From: Paulownia fortunei
Lineage: Eukaryota > Streptophyta > Magnoliopsida > Lamiales > Paulowniaceae
Reading direction: 5' to 3'
Length of the DNA: 64,000 bases
NCBI GenBank assembly: GCA_019321725.1
Contig: CM033115.1
Span: 13,278,673-13,342,672 of the forward strand
The notes beneath the pieces were generated by a model that worked only from the letters and a program-made list of their open reading frames with translations, was not told where the DNA came from and ran no database searches. Positions 1 through 11,074 of this stretch are shown piece after piece. Both the position numbers and the translations under genes were made by a program. Every line of letters starts with the position of its first letter. Position 1 is the first letter of the stretch.

Positions 1-1
1 T

Positions 2-1084
2 TTTTCTCAAAATTCGAATGAAGTTTTCTTTCAATGTTGGGAAAGATTTAAAGATTTGTTAAATTCATGCCTACATCATGGTTTTGAAAAATGGCGCTTA
101 ATTAGTTTCTTTTATGAAGGTTTAACTTCTGAAACAAAACAATTTGTTGAAACAATGTGTAATGGTGAGTTTCTTGATAAGGAACCTGATGAAGTCCTAG
201 AATACCTAGATCATTTGGCAGAAAACTCTCAATCATGGCATAGTGTTAATTCTTCCGAAGGTTCTATTAGATCTAATCTTGCTAATAGTAATAAAGGAAA
301 ATATTACCTTAGTCAAGAAGATGATCTAAATGCTAGACTTGCTAGTTTAACAAGAAAAGTTGAAGCCATGGAACTTAAGAAAGTAAAGGAAATCAAATTT
401 GTGCAAGAGGAAGAAGTTTGTAGCAATTGTGAACTTTTGGGGCACTCCACCAATGAATGTCCAAACCTTCTAGTACAAGCAAATTTTATGAACACATTCA
501 AAAAGCCTTTCCATTCTCCATATTCTGAAACTTACAATCCACAATGGAGAAATCATCCCAATTTCAGTTGGCGAGATAATAACCGTGCCCAACCACCGCA
601 TTCACAAAAACCACAAAACTTTCATTCTTATCCACCTCCACATACAAAATCCATTGAGGAGACTTTGCAAGCATTTATGCATGAACAAACAAACATCAAT
701 AATCAGACTTCACAAGCTATCAATAAGATCAGAAGTACACTTTCAACACTGACAACTTCTTTGCGTACTCATGAAAAAGGTAAATTTCCTGCTCAACCTC
801 AACTTAATCCTTCTACTCAGTGTCATGTTTCTTCTTCAGGTGAAAATGCAGTCAAGGAGGCTAATTCAGTTACAACTCTTCGGAATGGAAAAGTTGTTGA
901 CAAGACTATTCATCCCAAGGAAAAAGTTTCTAATCCACCTCCAGAAATGAAAAATGGAAATAGTGTTGACGATGAAGGTAAGTTTGAAGAAGGTAAGCGT
1001 GAAAATGAAGAAAGAAAAATATTTACCTCCAGCACCCTTTCCTCAAAGATTGCAAGCAACTCAGAAATTGAACTCAAATGCTGA
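2..1084 (+). CDS. Athila gag (nucleocapsid/capsid), 5'-partial
   Basis: The frame is open from base 2, so the first ATG at 56 is only an internal Met and the true start is outside the window. The N-terminal part, with WERF at its start and a LNSCLHHGFEKW stretch, is a retrotransposon gag capsid domain. A CCHC zinc knuckle (C-SN-C-ELLGHSTNE-C) lies near 415-462 and should bind the element RNA. A basic, proline- and asparagine-rich linker follows. The ORF ends with TGA at 1082-1084. The protease ORF continues in the same frame after a short gap, so the stop is probably a mutation within one gag-pol reading frame, although stop readthrough cannot be excluded. The product would package element RNA in cytoplasmic virus-like particles. 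Confidence 0.85.
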   Translation, partial: FSQNSNEVFFQCWERFKDLLNSCLHHGFEKWRLISFFYEGLTSETKQFVETMCNGEFLDKEPDEVLEYLDHLAENSQSWHSVNSSEGSIRSNLANSNKGKYYLSQEDDLNARLASLTRKVEAMELKKVKEIKFVQEEEVCSNCELLGHSTNECPNLLVQANFMNTFKKPFHSPYSETYNPQWRNHPNFSWRDNNRAQPPHSQKPQNFHSYPPPHTKSIEETLQAFMHEQTNINNQTSQAINKIRSTLSTLTTSLRTHEKGKFPAQPQLNPSTQCHVSSSGENAVKEANSVTTLRNGKVVDKTIHPKEKVSNPPPEMKNGNSVDDEGKFEEGKRENEERKIFTSSTLSSKIASNSEIELKC

Positions 1085-1126
1085 AATTTTTTAAATTTTT
1101 AACAAGTCAAGATTAATATTCCATTA

Positions 1127-1473
1127 TTGGATGCAATCAAGCAAGTTCCACCTTATGCCAAATTTTTTAAAGATTTGTGTACAATCAAAAGAAAACATCA
1201 TGTACAAAAGAAGGCATTTTTAACTGAAAGTGTTAGTTCAATCATTCAACAATTCATTCCACCCAAGTACAAAGATCCAGGTTGTCCAACCATTTCATGT
1301 ATCATAGGAAACACTAGAATAGAGCGTGCTTTGCTTGATCTTGGTGCTAGTGTAAATCTTCTACCTTTCTCAGTTTATGAACAGTTAGGTTTGGGAGAAC
1401 TTAAAACAACTTCTGTTGTACTCCAATTAGCTGACCGTTCGATTAAAGTTCCAAAGGGAATAGTAGAAGATGT
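1127..1473 (+). pseudogene. Athila protease (aspartic), frameshifted at its end
   Basis: This stretch lies in the gag frame. It contains ALLDLGASVNLLP, the aspartic protease active site in the LDLGAS form usual for Athila elements. The frame runs to VEDV near 1470 and then shifts: the downstream ORF resumes at 1474 in another frame with [12 protein letters not shown]. Comparing the two frames suggests a one-base loss in the GTGTGGT run at about 1471-1477. The domain would cut the Gag-Pol polyprotein. The open reading in the original frame after 1473 (to 1603) is out-of-frame and not real coding. Confidence 0.8.
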
Positions 1474-3461
1474 GTGGTACAAATTGATAAGTTTTACTTT
1501 CCAGTTGATTTCATTGTTTTGGACACAGAGCCTATTGCACAAACACATACACAAATTCCTATCATTTTGGGTCGTCCTTTTCTTGCAACTTCAAATGCTT
1601 TGATCAATTGTAGAAATGGTATTTTGAAGTTATCATTTGGAAATATGACTTTGGAACTAAATGTGTTTAATGTTTGTATGCAACCTGCAGAAGATGTCGA
1701 AGTACATGAAGTGGATTCAATTGAGGAACTTGTTCATGAATACTTTACTACTACTAACTCTTCAGATTCTTTGGAGACTTGTTTTGAAAGTGAAAGTATT
1801 TATAAAAAGGAATACACTAATACTATCTCTGAATTTTTGCAGGTACAAGAAAAATATTTTTGGAAGCCAAGGTTCGAAGAACTTTCATCATCAACAGTAA
1901 AATCTATTCCATCAAGTATTAAAGCTCCCGTGGTTGAATTGAAACCTTTGCCAGTTAATTTGAAATACTCTTTCTTGGGTGAGAATGAAACTTTTCCAGT
2001 AATAATTTCTTCCAAACTCGATGCATATCAAGAAGGTAAGTTGATCGAAACTCTGAAAATGCATAAGAATGCTTTAGGATGGACCATTGCTGATATTAAA
2101 GGTATTAATCCTTTCATTTGCACACATAACATCTATCTAGAGGAAAATGCTAAACCATCTACAGAAATGCAACGAAGGCTAAATCCTATTATGAAAGAAG
2201 TAGTAAGAAATGAAGTCATTAAACTCTTAGATAATGGAATCATTTATTCTATTTCTGATAGCAAATGGGTAAGTCCGACTCAAGTTGTACCTAAGAAATC
2301 TGGAGTTACTGTAGTCAAGAATGAGAATGATGAATTAATTCCAACTAGGACTGTTACTGGTTGGCGAATGTGCATTGACTATAGAAAACTCAACTTAGTC
2401 ACTAGAAAAGATCATTTTCCATTACCTTTCATGGATCAAATTTTAGAAAGAGTTGCAGGACACGAATTTTATTGCTTTTTAGATGGATATTCTGGATATA
2501 ACCAAATTGCAATTGCACTTGAAGATCAAGAGAAAACAACTTTTACATGTCCTTTTGGTACTTTTGCATATCAAAGGATGCCTTTTGGGTTATGTAATGC
2601 ACCAGCTACATTCCAACGATGCATGCTTAGTACTTTTAGTGACATGGTTGAATGTTTTCTTGAAGTCTTCATGGATGATTTTTCTGTTTTTGGTAATTCA
2701 TTTGACGATTGCTTATCTAATTTAGAAAAGGTTTTGATCAGGTGTGAAGAAAAGAATCTTGTGCTCAATTGGGAGAAATGTCACTTCATGGTAACAACTG
2801 GTATTGTTCTTGGACACATTATATCATCAGAAGGTATTGAGGTTGATAAATCTAAAATTGAGTTAATTGCCAATTTGCCAACACCAAAGACTGTGAAGGA
2901 GATTAGATCATTTTTAGGACATACTGGTTTTTATAGAAGATTTATCAAAGATTTTAGTATAATATCTAAACCTTTGTGTAATCTTCTAACAAAAGACACT
3001 ATTTTTGAATGGACTGAAAACTGTGAAAATGCTTTTGTTAAGCTTAAAAGCATGCTTACGTCTGCTCCAATCATGCAGCCTCCAGATTGGACTTTACCTT
3101 TTGAAATAATGTGTGATGCTAGTGATTATGCTGTTGGAGCTGTCTTGGGACAAAGAAAAGATAAAAAACCATATGTTATTTACTATGCAAGTAAAACTTT
3201 AAATGATGCTCAATTGAATTATACAACAATTGAAAAAGAATTACTTGCTGTAGTTTTTGCATTGGATAAATTTCGATCTTATCTTGTTGGCTCACCAATT
3301 GTTGTTTTCAGTGATCATGCAGCTTTGAAATATCTTTTGTCAAAAAAAGATGCTAAACCAAGACTGATTAGGTGGATTCTCTTACTCCAGGAATTTAATG
3401 TTACTATTCGAGATAAAAAGGGAGTAGAGAATGTAGTGGTTGATCATTTGTCGAACTTGTT
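1474..3461 (+). CDS. Athila reverse transcriptase and RNase H
   Basis: The end of the protease domain leads into RT. The RT shows [16 protein letters not shown], a [15 protein letters not shown] stretch and the catalytic FMDDFSVFG near 2670-2696. The RT thumb ([16 protein letters not shown]) and the connection follow. RNase H has the first acidic site in [14 protein letters not shown] (near 3112-3153), then a [20 protein letters not shown] block and [10 protein letters not shown]. These domains copy element RNA into DNA. The triplet frame is intact for over 1.9 kb, so this copy is fairly young. After about 3462 the true coding frame moves to the one used by integrase; the ORF tail to 3570 is a frameshift tail. 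There is no credible independent start codon at 1474, so this is part of the polyprotein. Confidence 0.9.
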
Positions 3462-4829
3462 TGTGATGACTCATTTCAAACCACACCTATTAATGACACT
3501 TTCCCTGATGAACAATTATTTAACGTTTCTATTTTACCTTGGTTTGCTGACATTGTTAATTTTCTTGTAACAGGAAAGATGCCATCACATTGGAACTCTC
3601 AAGATAAAAAGAAGTTTTTGACTGAGGTTAAAATTTTTTATTGGGATGATCCATACCTATTCAAATATTGTCCGGATCAAATCTTTTGAAGATGTGTGCC
3701 TGACAATGAGATAGGTAATATTGTCAAATTTTGTCATTCAGAAGCATGTGGTGGTCATTTTTCTGTAAAGAAAACTACTGCAAAAATCTTGCAATGTGGA
3801 TTTTATTGGCCAACTCTTTTCAAAGATACTTACACTTTCTGCAAAAGTTGTGAAAATTGTCAAAAGTTAGGGTCCCTTTCAAAGAGAAATATGATGCCTC
3901 TACACCCTATCCTAGTGATTAAAATCTTTGACTGTTGGGGTATTGATTTTATGGGGCCATTTCCATTATCATTTGGTTTTCTTTACATATTGGTTGCCAT
4001 AGATTATGTTTCAAAATGGATCGAGGCAATTCCTTGTCGAAACAATGATCACAAAATAGTGATAAAATTTTTGAAAGAAAATATTTTAAGTCGATTTGGA
4101 ATTCCTAGATCTATTATCAGTGATGGGGCAAAATATTTTTGTAACAAAATTTTTGGAACTTTAATGAAGAAATATGGAATCATACATAAAGTTGCAACCC
4201 CTTTTCACCCTCAGACAAATGGACAAGTTGAACTTGCAAATAGGGAGATAAAACAAATTTTGGAGAAAACAGTTAACCCAAACCGTAAAGATTGGTCTCT
4301 TAGACTTACCGATACACTTTGGGCATATAGAACTGCTTTCAAAACATCATTAGGCATGTCTCCTTATAGGATAGTTTATGGAAAACCTTGTCATTTACCT
4401 GTTGAACTTGAACATAAAACTTATTGGGCAATCAAAATGTTTAACTTCAACCTTGATGAAGCTTCAAAATTGCGCAAATTGCAAATCAATGAACTTGAAG
4501 AACTGAGAAATGATGCATATGAAAATTCTAAAATTTATAAAGCAAGAATCAAAGATTTTCATGATAATAAAATTTCAAGAAAAATATTTGAGGTTGGTCA
4601 AAAGGTTTTGCTTTATAATTCTCGATTGCATTTGTTTCCTGGAAAATTGAGATCAAGGTGGAGTGGTCCTTTTGTTGTAAAAAAAGTATATCCTTATGGG
4701 GCGATTGACATTGAGAATCCTAGAAATGGTAACATATTCAAAGTAAATGGACAAAGAGTTAAACCATTTCTAGAAAATCAATTTTCACAAGAGGAAATTC
4801 TTTTTCTTTCTAACCCTTGTTATGATTAG
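3462..4829 (+). pseudogene. Athila RNase H tail and integrase, with one in-frame TGA
   Basis: In this frame the linker reads [20 protein letters not shown] and WDDPYLFKYC, then TGA at 3687-3689, then [10 protein letters not shown]. An arginine codon (CGA) at the TGA would fit and would be explained by C-to-T change at a methylated CpG. From 3696 on, the integrase has an HHCC zinc domain (H-H then CKSCENC), a DDE catalytic core (D in [11 protein letters not shown] in ISDGAKYF, E in [10 protein letters not shown]) and a GPF/Y-type C-terminus ([17 protein letters not shown]). No chromodomain follows, as expected for Athila. It would insert element DNA into the chromosome. Confidence 0.88.
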
Positions 4830-4941
4830 TGTTGTATATATTTTTTTATCTGACATTATTTTTTTTTTTTCTCTCTTCTTCTTCTTTTATTTTTTATTTT
4901 TTCTTTTCCCGATTAAATGGCGGATAACGGTACTCCGTGGC

Positions 4942-4948
4942 TATAAAA
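4942..4948 (+). promoter_or_regulatory. Candidate internal TATA box for the third ORF
   Basis: TATAAAA sits within GGCTATAAAAGTCGGAC, a GC-flanked setting in otherwise T-rich DNA. It lies 93 bases before the ATG at 5035, which leaves room for a 60-base leader. It is inside the element and downstream of integrase, so it would drive a separate short transcript. This is a sequence match only; no transcript evidence is available. Confidence 0.45.
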
Positions 4949-5034
4949 GTCGGACTTGTCAGTTTCCCAAACAACTGAAATCTTTGTACAAATTTTCTTT
5001 GTTTTTCTCATTCTCTTTTCTTGTTATTTTCAAA

Positions 5035-5592
5035 ATGGTTGACATATTTCTAACTCTCAAGAAGCAATTTTCTTTTCTTCCTAAAAATACAATTTTGAAA
5101 ATTTATAAAATCAGGATTGAAAGATTGAGGATGCTTATGCACAAGGGCATTCCGGAGGACATACGATGGATAATTGAAGCAAAGGTAAGGGCAGGTGAGT
5201 TTTCACATGAGTTTCCAGATTTGCTTACTAGATACATGTCTGGTTTTGGTAAAAGCACATATTCAAAAAAACAAAAGGCGAAAAAAATGAAAGTTTGTCA
5301 TATTTGTGCTAGATGGACTTGCAACACAAAGTGTCGTTCTTTAGGAATGGTCTCTAAAAATCGAGAAGATAAACTTAAATTCATTATGGATGGACTGAGT
5401 AAGGAGTCTTTAGATCACATTATATTGACTCTTGAGACGCATTCATGTGGATTGGTACAACGTGCAATTCTTGATTTATGGGATCGTTTTCGAAATGAAT
5501 ATGAGCTTTATAGTCTTGGGAATCTGACATTAAAAGACCCTATTTGCCAGTTTATAAGAAAACTGGATGGGAAGCATATCCTCGACCCATAG
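5035..5592 (+). CDS. Third ORF in env position, unknown function (185 aa)
   Basis: The longer open frame starts at 4822, but its first 71 codons overlap the integrase end and a run of T-rich DNA that gives Phe/Leu stretches. The ATG at 5035 (CAAAATGGTT, A at -3 and G at +4) is a strong plant start and lies just below a TATA box, so I prefer it. The 185-residue product has no signal peptide or clear membrane span. It begins MVDIFLTLKKQF and has a central lysine-rich stretch followed by CHICARWTCNTKC (Cys-x2-Cys-x4-Cys-x3-Cys), which may bind zinc. I do not recognise the family. Extra ORFs after integrase are common in Athila elements and are often called env-like, but nothing here shows an envelope protein. 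Confidence 0.55.
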   Translation: MVDIFLTLKKQFSFLPKNTILKIYKIRIERLRMLMHKGIPEDIRWIIEAKVRAGEFSHEFPDLLTRYMSGFGKSTYSKKQKAKKMKVCHICARWTCNTKCRSLGMVSKNREDKLKFIMDGLSKESLDHIILTLETHSCGLVQRAILDLWDRFRNEYELYSLGNLTLKDPICQFIRKLDGKHILDP

Positions 5593-5767
5593 AGGGAGTT
5601 TAAGCCGTTACTGGACGTAAAACCAGAGGAAGATGTGAGCCACAATCACAACTACATGTACATACACGTGGTAGTAGGTAATTTTTAAATTTCGTATGTG
5701 TCCTTATTTTCAACCTTTTTGACAAAAGAAAAAGACATGCAATAAATGTATTCCCTGTTCACACCTC

Positions 5768-6183
5768 AATAAATATCACCGTACTCACTCTATTTTTGCA
5801 CAACTTATTTTAAAAAAAAAAATTGCAAAGTGCTACAAGTTGCAACTAAAAATGAGATGTTGCAAGATGAATAAGGGGGTCCAATTCAATAACAATAGAC
5901 TCCAGTGTGAAATTTGTGGAGTTGGAGAATTCTTCATCGATAAATTTTATGTCTCTGATTCCATGAAGTTTTTAGATAAATATCACCGTACTCACTCTAT
6001 TTTTGCACAACTTATTTTAAAAAAAAAATTGTAAAGTGCTACAAGTTGCAACTAAAAATGAGATGTTGCAAGATGAATAAGAGGGGTCCAATTCAATAAT
6101 AATAGACTCCAGTGTGAAATTTGTGGAGTTGGAGAATTCTTCATCGATAAATTTTATGTCTCTGATTCCATGAAGTTTTTAGA
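5768..6183 (+). repeat. 207-bp direct tandem duplication in Athila 3' non-coding region
   Basis: The block from AAATATCACCGTACTCACTC to TCCATGAAGTTTTTAGA occurs twice head to tail, with a 207-base offset (5774 versus 5981). The copies differ by a few bases, mostly in the A-run and in AATAAGGGGG versus AATAAGAGGG. Each unit can encode CEICGVGEFFIDKFYVSDS, a Cys-x2-Cys peptide, but stops and the A-run length changes break any longer frame. Confidence 0.9.
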
Positions 6184-6713
6184 ACCTTTGTTGCATCCTA
6201 TCCTTTTATTTCTTAGCTACATCACCACCCTTTGGCCCCATTACAACCTTTCTTAAAGACCTTTTGATTTCGTGTGGTGCCTTCAGTGTAGTGGAGATTT
6301 GCACCAAAGGAAGAGCCTATGATGTTTAACTTTTCTGTTAGAGATTGGGTGATGGTTTTGTAAGATTTTATGAGAATTCACTTATTTGAAACATGCATAG
6401 TTTCATCACTATTGACATTAACTGTCCACACACACACACTTGAGTATGATTATTGTGGAAATGTATTGATTTTTGAATGACTAAGAGTTAAACTCAACAC
6501 TTGTTTGATTTTATTTCCATATTACTTTGTTGCTTCATGAGAATAAAAGTTGGAAGATAGTTATTATAGGTGTTTGTAGGTATCACTGCTGGAAACCTTC
6601 ACGAGACTATAACTCGTCCTCTATGGGCCACCTAGGGGTTTAAAGGCTTGTTGCATATGCTAAATGCAATCATGATTTCCTACGAAACTAGATTAGTTTA
6701 TGTTTGTTTTAAA

Positions 6714-6752
6714 CTTGCTCGAGGACAAGCAAGGGTTAAATGTGGGGGAATT
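6714..6752 (+). promoter_or_regulatory. Hairpin plus polypurine tract before the 3' LTR
   Basis: CTTGCTCGAGGACAAGCAAG (6714-6733) can fold into a short stem-loop. It is followed by TGTGGGGGAATT, the purine-rich primer site for plus-strand DNA synthesis, directly against the LTR start at 6753. The same arrangement is typical of related plant gypsy elements. Confidence 0.75.
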
Positions 6753-8364
6753 TGATAAGTGCATATTTTGACATATTTTTATATCAAATCCTTTATACTT
6801 TTCTTGCTTTATTCTTGTTAATATTCTTGTTTTATTAATGTTTTGTGTTAGGGAATAAATGGTAGCATGTTTTCAGACTTGTGCAGTTTTTGTAATTTGA
6901 GCATAACTTCATGATCAAAAGCTCTATGGACCTGAAGCTTGTTTCATTTGAAAGCCAAGAGATAGAGGTACAACTTTTATGTTGGAGGCTCAGCCCAATT
7001 CAGTCTGATTGATGATAGCAGAAAATTCGTCCAAGTAATTATATAAAATGGATCACCAAAATTCATATCAGAGTTCAGCCCAGTATTGACTTATTTTACC
7101 AATTCGATTATATATCTTGAGCCCAAATTTATTTTGGTCTGAAATTCGGATATGTTATACCCAAGAGGTAAATAAACAAGTTTGCTAACAAGATGGTGTG
7201 AAAATATGTCGAAATGGTAAAACCATAGGCTGCAAGTTGCTGCTGATGTTACAGGGCGGCTCTTGGACATGACTCGGTAATTTGACCATATCTCCTTCAT
7301 CCGATCGCCAAATTTGACAAAAGATATATGAAAATATATCAGTTGAAAGATCTACAATTTTTATTCTTTACGTATCTTCAAACTCTGGCTGTATCTGACC
7401 GAAAAATATAATTCAATTCAGTGGATGAGAAATTTGTGTAACAACTTACCAACTCTTGGCAACTAGCATACCACTTGATTAACCCCTCCATTATTTGTTT
7501 TGCCTCTAGCTTACTCCAAGTACTATAAATAGGCCATGTATTTAGCTTGTAAGAGGGAGGGGGGGTAGAGGGTTTCTTTAGGCTAAGTTATCTAGTTTGT
7601 ATTGTAAGTTTTCTAGTAGTAATAGAAATGCATTCTCTAGTTTCTCTTATATTTTTAGTCTTTGTTACTTTTATTATGTCTTTCTAAATTTCATTTTGCT
7701 GAGGAAAAAGGGTGAATCTCTTGATGGAGGAAGAGAAATGGTTATAAGGGTAGAAATTGTTTAAGTATGTTGTATTATTATTATTATTTTTGATCTAAAC
7801 CCTACTTATTTTTGTGGTGATTCTTGATTTATGTATCTCTAATGGCACAACAAATACTTGGGTTCATTTAGCTTATTGTACGGTTTTACCCCACCGACTG
7901 CTAATGTGAAACCTTGATTTGTTGTTGATGAAGAAGTATATAAATGCTTGATCCCATAAATAAGTGTTGGCGTTAAGAGATAATTTGCAATAGTAAAACA
8001 ATATCATGATTACCTTATTGCATGAGTTACTTGATAATATCTTCCCATTGGAACCTTCATTATGTATGGATTCCAATTGTGGCAATTAATAGAGGTAAAA
8101 AGAATAAATAACCATTTATCTATCCAAAACTCAAGAGTGGATCCCTAATTCTCAGTACTTTTATTACTTCGGTTTTTTTCTTTAGCTACATCATACATTA
8201 ATTGTTCATATATTTTTGATTCACATAAACTCCATCTTTTTATAAATATAAACTTGAATTCTTCAAACAACTTCCCTGTGGATCGACCTCGGACTCACGA
8301 GAAATTTATTACTTACTACAACCTCCACTTGGGTTTGCAACCTTAAAGTTGTAGCAAGGTTACA
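6753..8364 (+). repeat. 3' LTR of the Athila element
   Basis: It begins TGATAAGTGCATATTTTGAC right after the purine tract and ends near GTAGCAAGGTTACA, about 1.6 kb, a usual Athila LTR length. It has a TATA box at 7523-7532. Short ORFs on both strands inside it (for example 7091-7300 and 7873-8085) are chance. The end could be 8356 (GTAGCA) or 8364 (TTACA). Confidence 0.8.
7523..7532 (+). promoter_or_regulatory. LTR promoter TATA box
   Basis: CTATAAATAG lies mid-LTR, about 770 bases in, where the U3/R boundary is expected. A transcript would start about 30 bases later. In this 3' copy it would drive outward transcription. Confidence 0.55.
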
Positions 8365-8429
8365 GTTCGTCTAGTTGTTAAAAAGGTTATACATTTGAAG
8401 TCAAACGTTTTTTTTTTCACTGATGGTGA

Positions 8430-10860
8430 TATGTGCCTTTATTCTATTTTCTTGGTTATTATGGATATCTCAAATTTAGAATTGTATCAAATAGACTAAA
8501 GATTGCATTCTCAAATGGAGAATTAATTTATAAAGAATTATGTAAAAAAACTTATATGGAATGCTTGAAAGATTCCATAGTAGAAGGCAAAAAAGATAAA
8601 GTTTGTGAACTTAAAATCTTTATGAGCCAATGTAGTTTTTGAGAGGATGGTACATGAGATTTTATAACACGATGATCTCATACATTTTCATCATAGAGAT
8701 GAAGACCATTATTCTCTTATAAAAAAAGTCTATTAAGAGGTTTATAATTCTTTCTCTTTATTGATGATATCATGTATGAGCCATTGAAATATGGTTATCC
8801 TTTAGCTTATGAGTTAGAGGACATAATAAGTAAAACTTAGTACTTTGTGTTAAAATCCATGAAAATTGTTCAAAAGGCATCTTACTTCATGCTAAGAGTC
8901 ATAATTGTAGAATTTTAGAATAATTTATAAAGAAGAGTTTTAAGTTCATAAATACTCTTATGTTATGAAGTTTTAACCTTAAAATGTGTCCAAAGACTCT
9001 AAAGAGAAGTGTCTAGACTACTATATCTCAATAATTATTGTTTGCATTGTGGCCTATACTTTCTCAAATATTTATTTCGTCATGGGTCAGAAAGTATCAA
9101 TCTAATCCTAATGAGTGGCTTTTGTATGAAGGAAAGTTTTCTTTATGATTGACAAAATGCACATATATTGATTAAGGAGGTGATTTAGATGAGTGTAAAT
9201 TCACCTCTGAGTTTGCTTTCTTATTTGGCAATTATGCTAGCTCTTGGAAGAGCAAAAAGCAAATATATGTAACATTATGCACAGTTTGAGTATAACTTGT
9301 GGTATATATATCTGTAATATAATGTGTTTGGTTAAGAGGTTATGCACCATTTGGGAGTTGTGAGCAGTTATGTAGCAGCTGAGATAAAATGTTGAGATAA
9401 ACAGTCAGCTATTACTTACAGTATTAAATATCCTAAGGCATTAAAACCAAATACACATTATAATTTTGTGAGAGATATCACTACAAATGATATATATATA
9501 TATCTACCCATTTCATAGTAGCTACCGACTTAGCCATTATCTAGAGATGTACTTGTGGGTTATATTAAATCTCTAGGATTGCGTAGAATACGATCTCTTT
9601 GAACTTTAGAATGTTCATAGAATCAAGCCCATAAGTTTAAGACATTGGAATGTTATGTATATGTACATACTTATTATGATATACATTCAATGTCTAAGTA
9701 TGTCGGACAAGTAGAGATTGACTCTCTCACACAAGCAATTGCCTCTGATGTTGAGTTGCATATAGAGATGAGATATTTATGATTTTATTGTATATAAAAT
9801 TATAAAGAGGATGTCGTCTTGATATATGATCAAGATGAGATTACTCTTATGAATTTGAGTAATCAAAATAGATTCCCACTATCCATTAAACTTATCTTAT
9901 GGTTAGATGTGAGTTTTCTTGGTATTAGTGATTTGTTGAGGACAAAAGAGAAGAAAACTCAGGTTAAGTGTTGGAGTACACTTGGACCAAGATCTGTATG
10001 GTGCATTATTTTTGAAAAGATGACATTCACTTTCAAGAAGAAAGAAAGCACCATAGCATGCGTTTCATACCATGTGTGCCTAAGTGACTATTGGATAATG
10101 AGTGAAAAGATCCCTGTTTTCTCATTGTGTGAGGCCCAGAGATTTATATGACCTCATTGTATATCCATATGACTTTCAACTGCTTCTCAAAACTTTAATG
10201 TAGTGTTGTTACTTTAGCATACTCCCAATAGCCATGAATGATTCGGTAATGCGGGACATGTCTAAGAAAGCAGCTATTTTGAAGTTGAGAGATCCTAGTA
10301 GGAAATGAAGATTTTCTATGGCTAGCACCTAATATGTATTTACTGGTCAGACAATTATGTCAAACTTAGATGTTTGAGACATTATGAATACATTATATGG
10401 TATTGAAATTAAGTATGTTCTTATATTGTATAAGGGATCAGAAATACTTTGATTGGTGTAGCAAAGAAGTATGGGGTATAATAAATATTTTGTCCTTGTG
10501 TTTTTGAGAAATTGAGTTATTATATATCATTAACTGATATATGACATTAAACTCTTATTAGAATGCTCGTTGGTCACACGATCCATTTGCTTGTATGAAA
10601 TTAGTGGTATATAATTTTTTTATCACAATAGACGAAGGTTCAGCCCTCATGTTCGAGTAGGAGATGTAAGATAAATGAGTTAACAGATCGCCCATGAGAG
10701 TTGATCCGACCCAAAAAGGTTCAAAAATGAAACTTAATTTTGGTGGGAGTGGTTTTCTAAAAACCACCCCATAACCAATGTAATAGAAAACTTCCCAAAA
10801 TCTTCTCTCCATTTTTGAAAATAAGAAAAACTCTCTCTCTTTGAAAATAACGTAAGAAAG
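8430..10860 (+). mobile_element. Heavily decayed Ty1/copia remnant
   Basis: The frame at 8433-8642 reads FSNGEL then VEGKKDKVCELK, which matches the copia RT block (FLNG-like, then GKEDKVCKLKKSLYGLKQ-like) with insertions. Around 8690-8790, two frames carry traces of the following block up to a VDD-like region. No intact domain remains. 8900-10800 has stretches resembling a leader or LTR but no boundary or target duplication that I can fix. ORFs such as 9819-10151 have no recognisable domain and are probably chance. Confidence 0.4.
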
Positions 10861-11074
10861 AAAACAAAAAAAGAAAGAGGTTTATTGTGATAAAATAATG
10901 AAGATAAAAAACACTACTACATTAAGTATTTGGATTGTGGATCAAAAACCCTTCCGTATGTTATTGGATTTGGATGAAAGTCAGCCTTCAAAGATGTGAG
11001 AAACATCAGTGATTCAACCATGGCAAAAGATCTGAATTGTGATAAGTTTTCTTAAACTTTTCTCATATTTATTT
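10861..11074. other. Short AT-rich spacer, no feature seen
   Basis: I see no coding or repeat structure apart from poor A-rich tracts. Confidence 0.5.

Larger units (their letters stand above)
1..8364 (+). mobile_element. Ty3/gypsy retrotransposon, Athila lineage, 5'-truncated by window edge
   Basis: In order the element shows gag with a CCHC knuckle, an aspartic protease with the LDLGAS active site, RT with FMDD, RNase H, an HHCC/DDE integrase, a third ORF in the env position, a purine tract (6741-6752) and a 3' LTR opening TGATAAGTGC. The LDLGAS protease, the [11 protein letters not shown] motif and an extra ORF after integrase fit the Athila group of Metaviridae. The 5' LTR and primer site lie before base 1. 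The coding region is broken by a stop after gag (1082-1084), a shift near 1473, a shift near 3462 and a TGA at 3687, so this copy cannot make a whole polyprotein. The 3' end is uncertain by about 10 bases because neither the other LTR nor a target duplication is visible. Confidence 0.9.

Noticed and set aside
4822..5034. Upstream 71 codons of the third Athila ORF, starting [11 protein letters not shown] and rich in Phe
   Set aside because: They overlap the integrase end and a T-run; the TATA box and the strong start at 5035 point to the shorter protein. The Phe/Leu stretch is not taken as a signal peptide.
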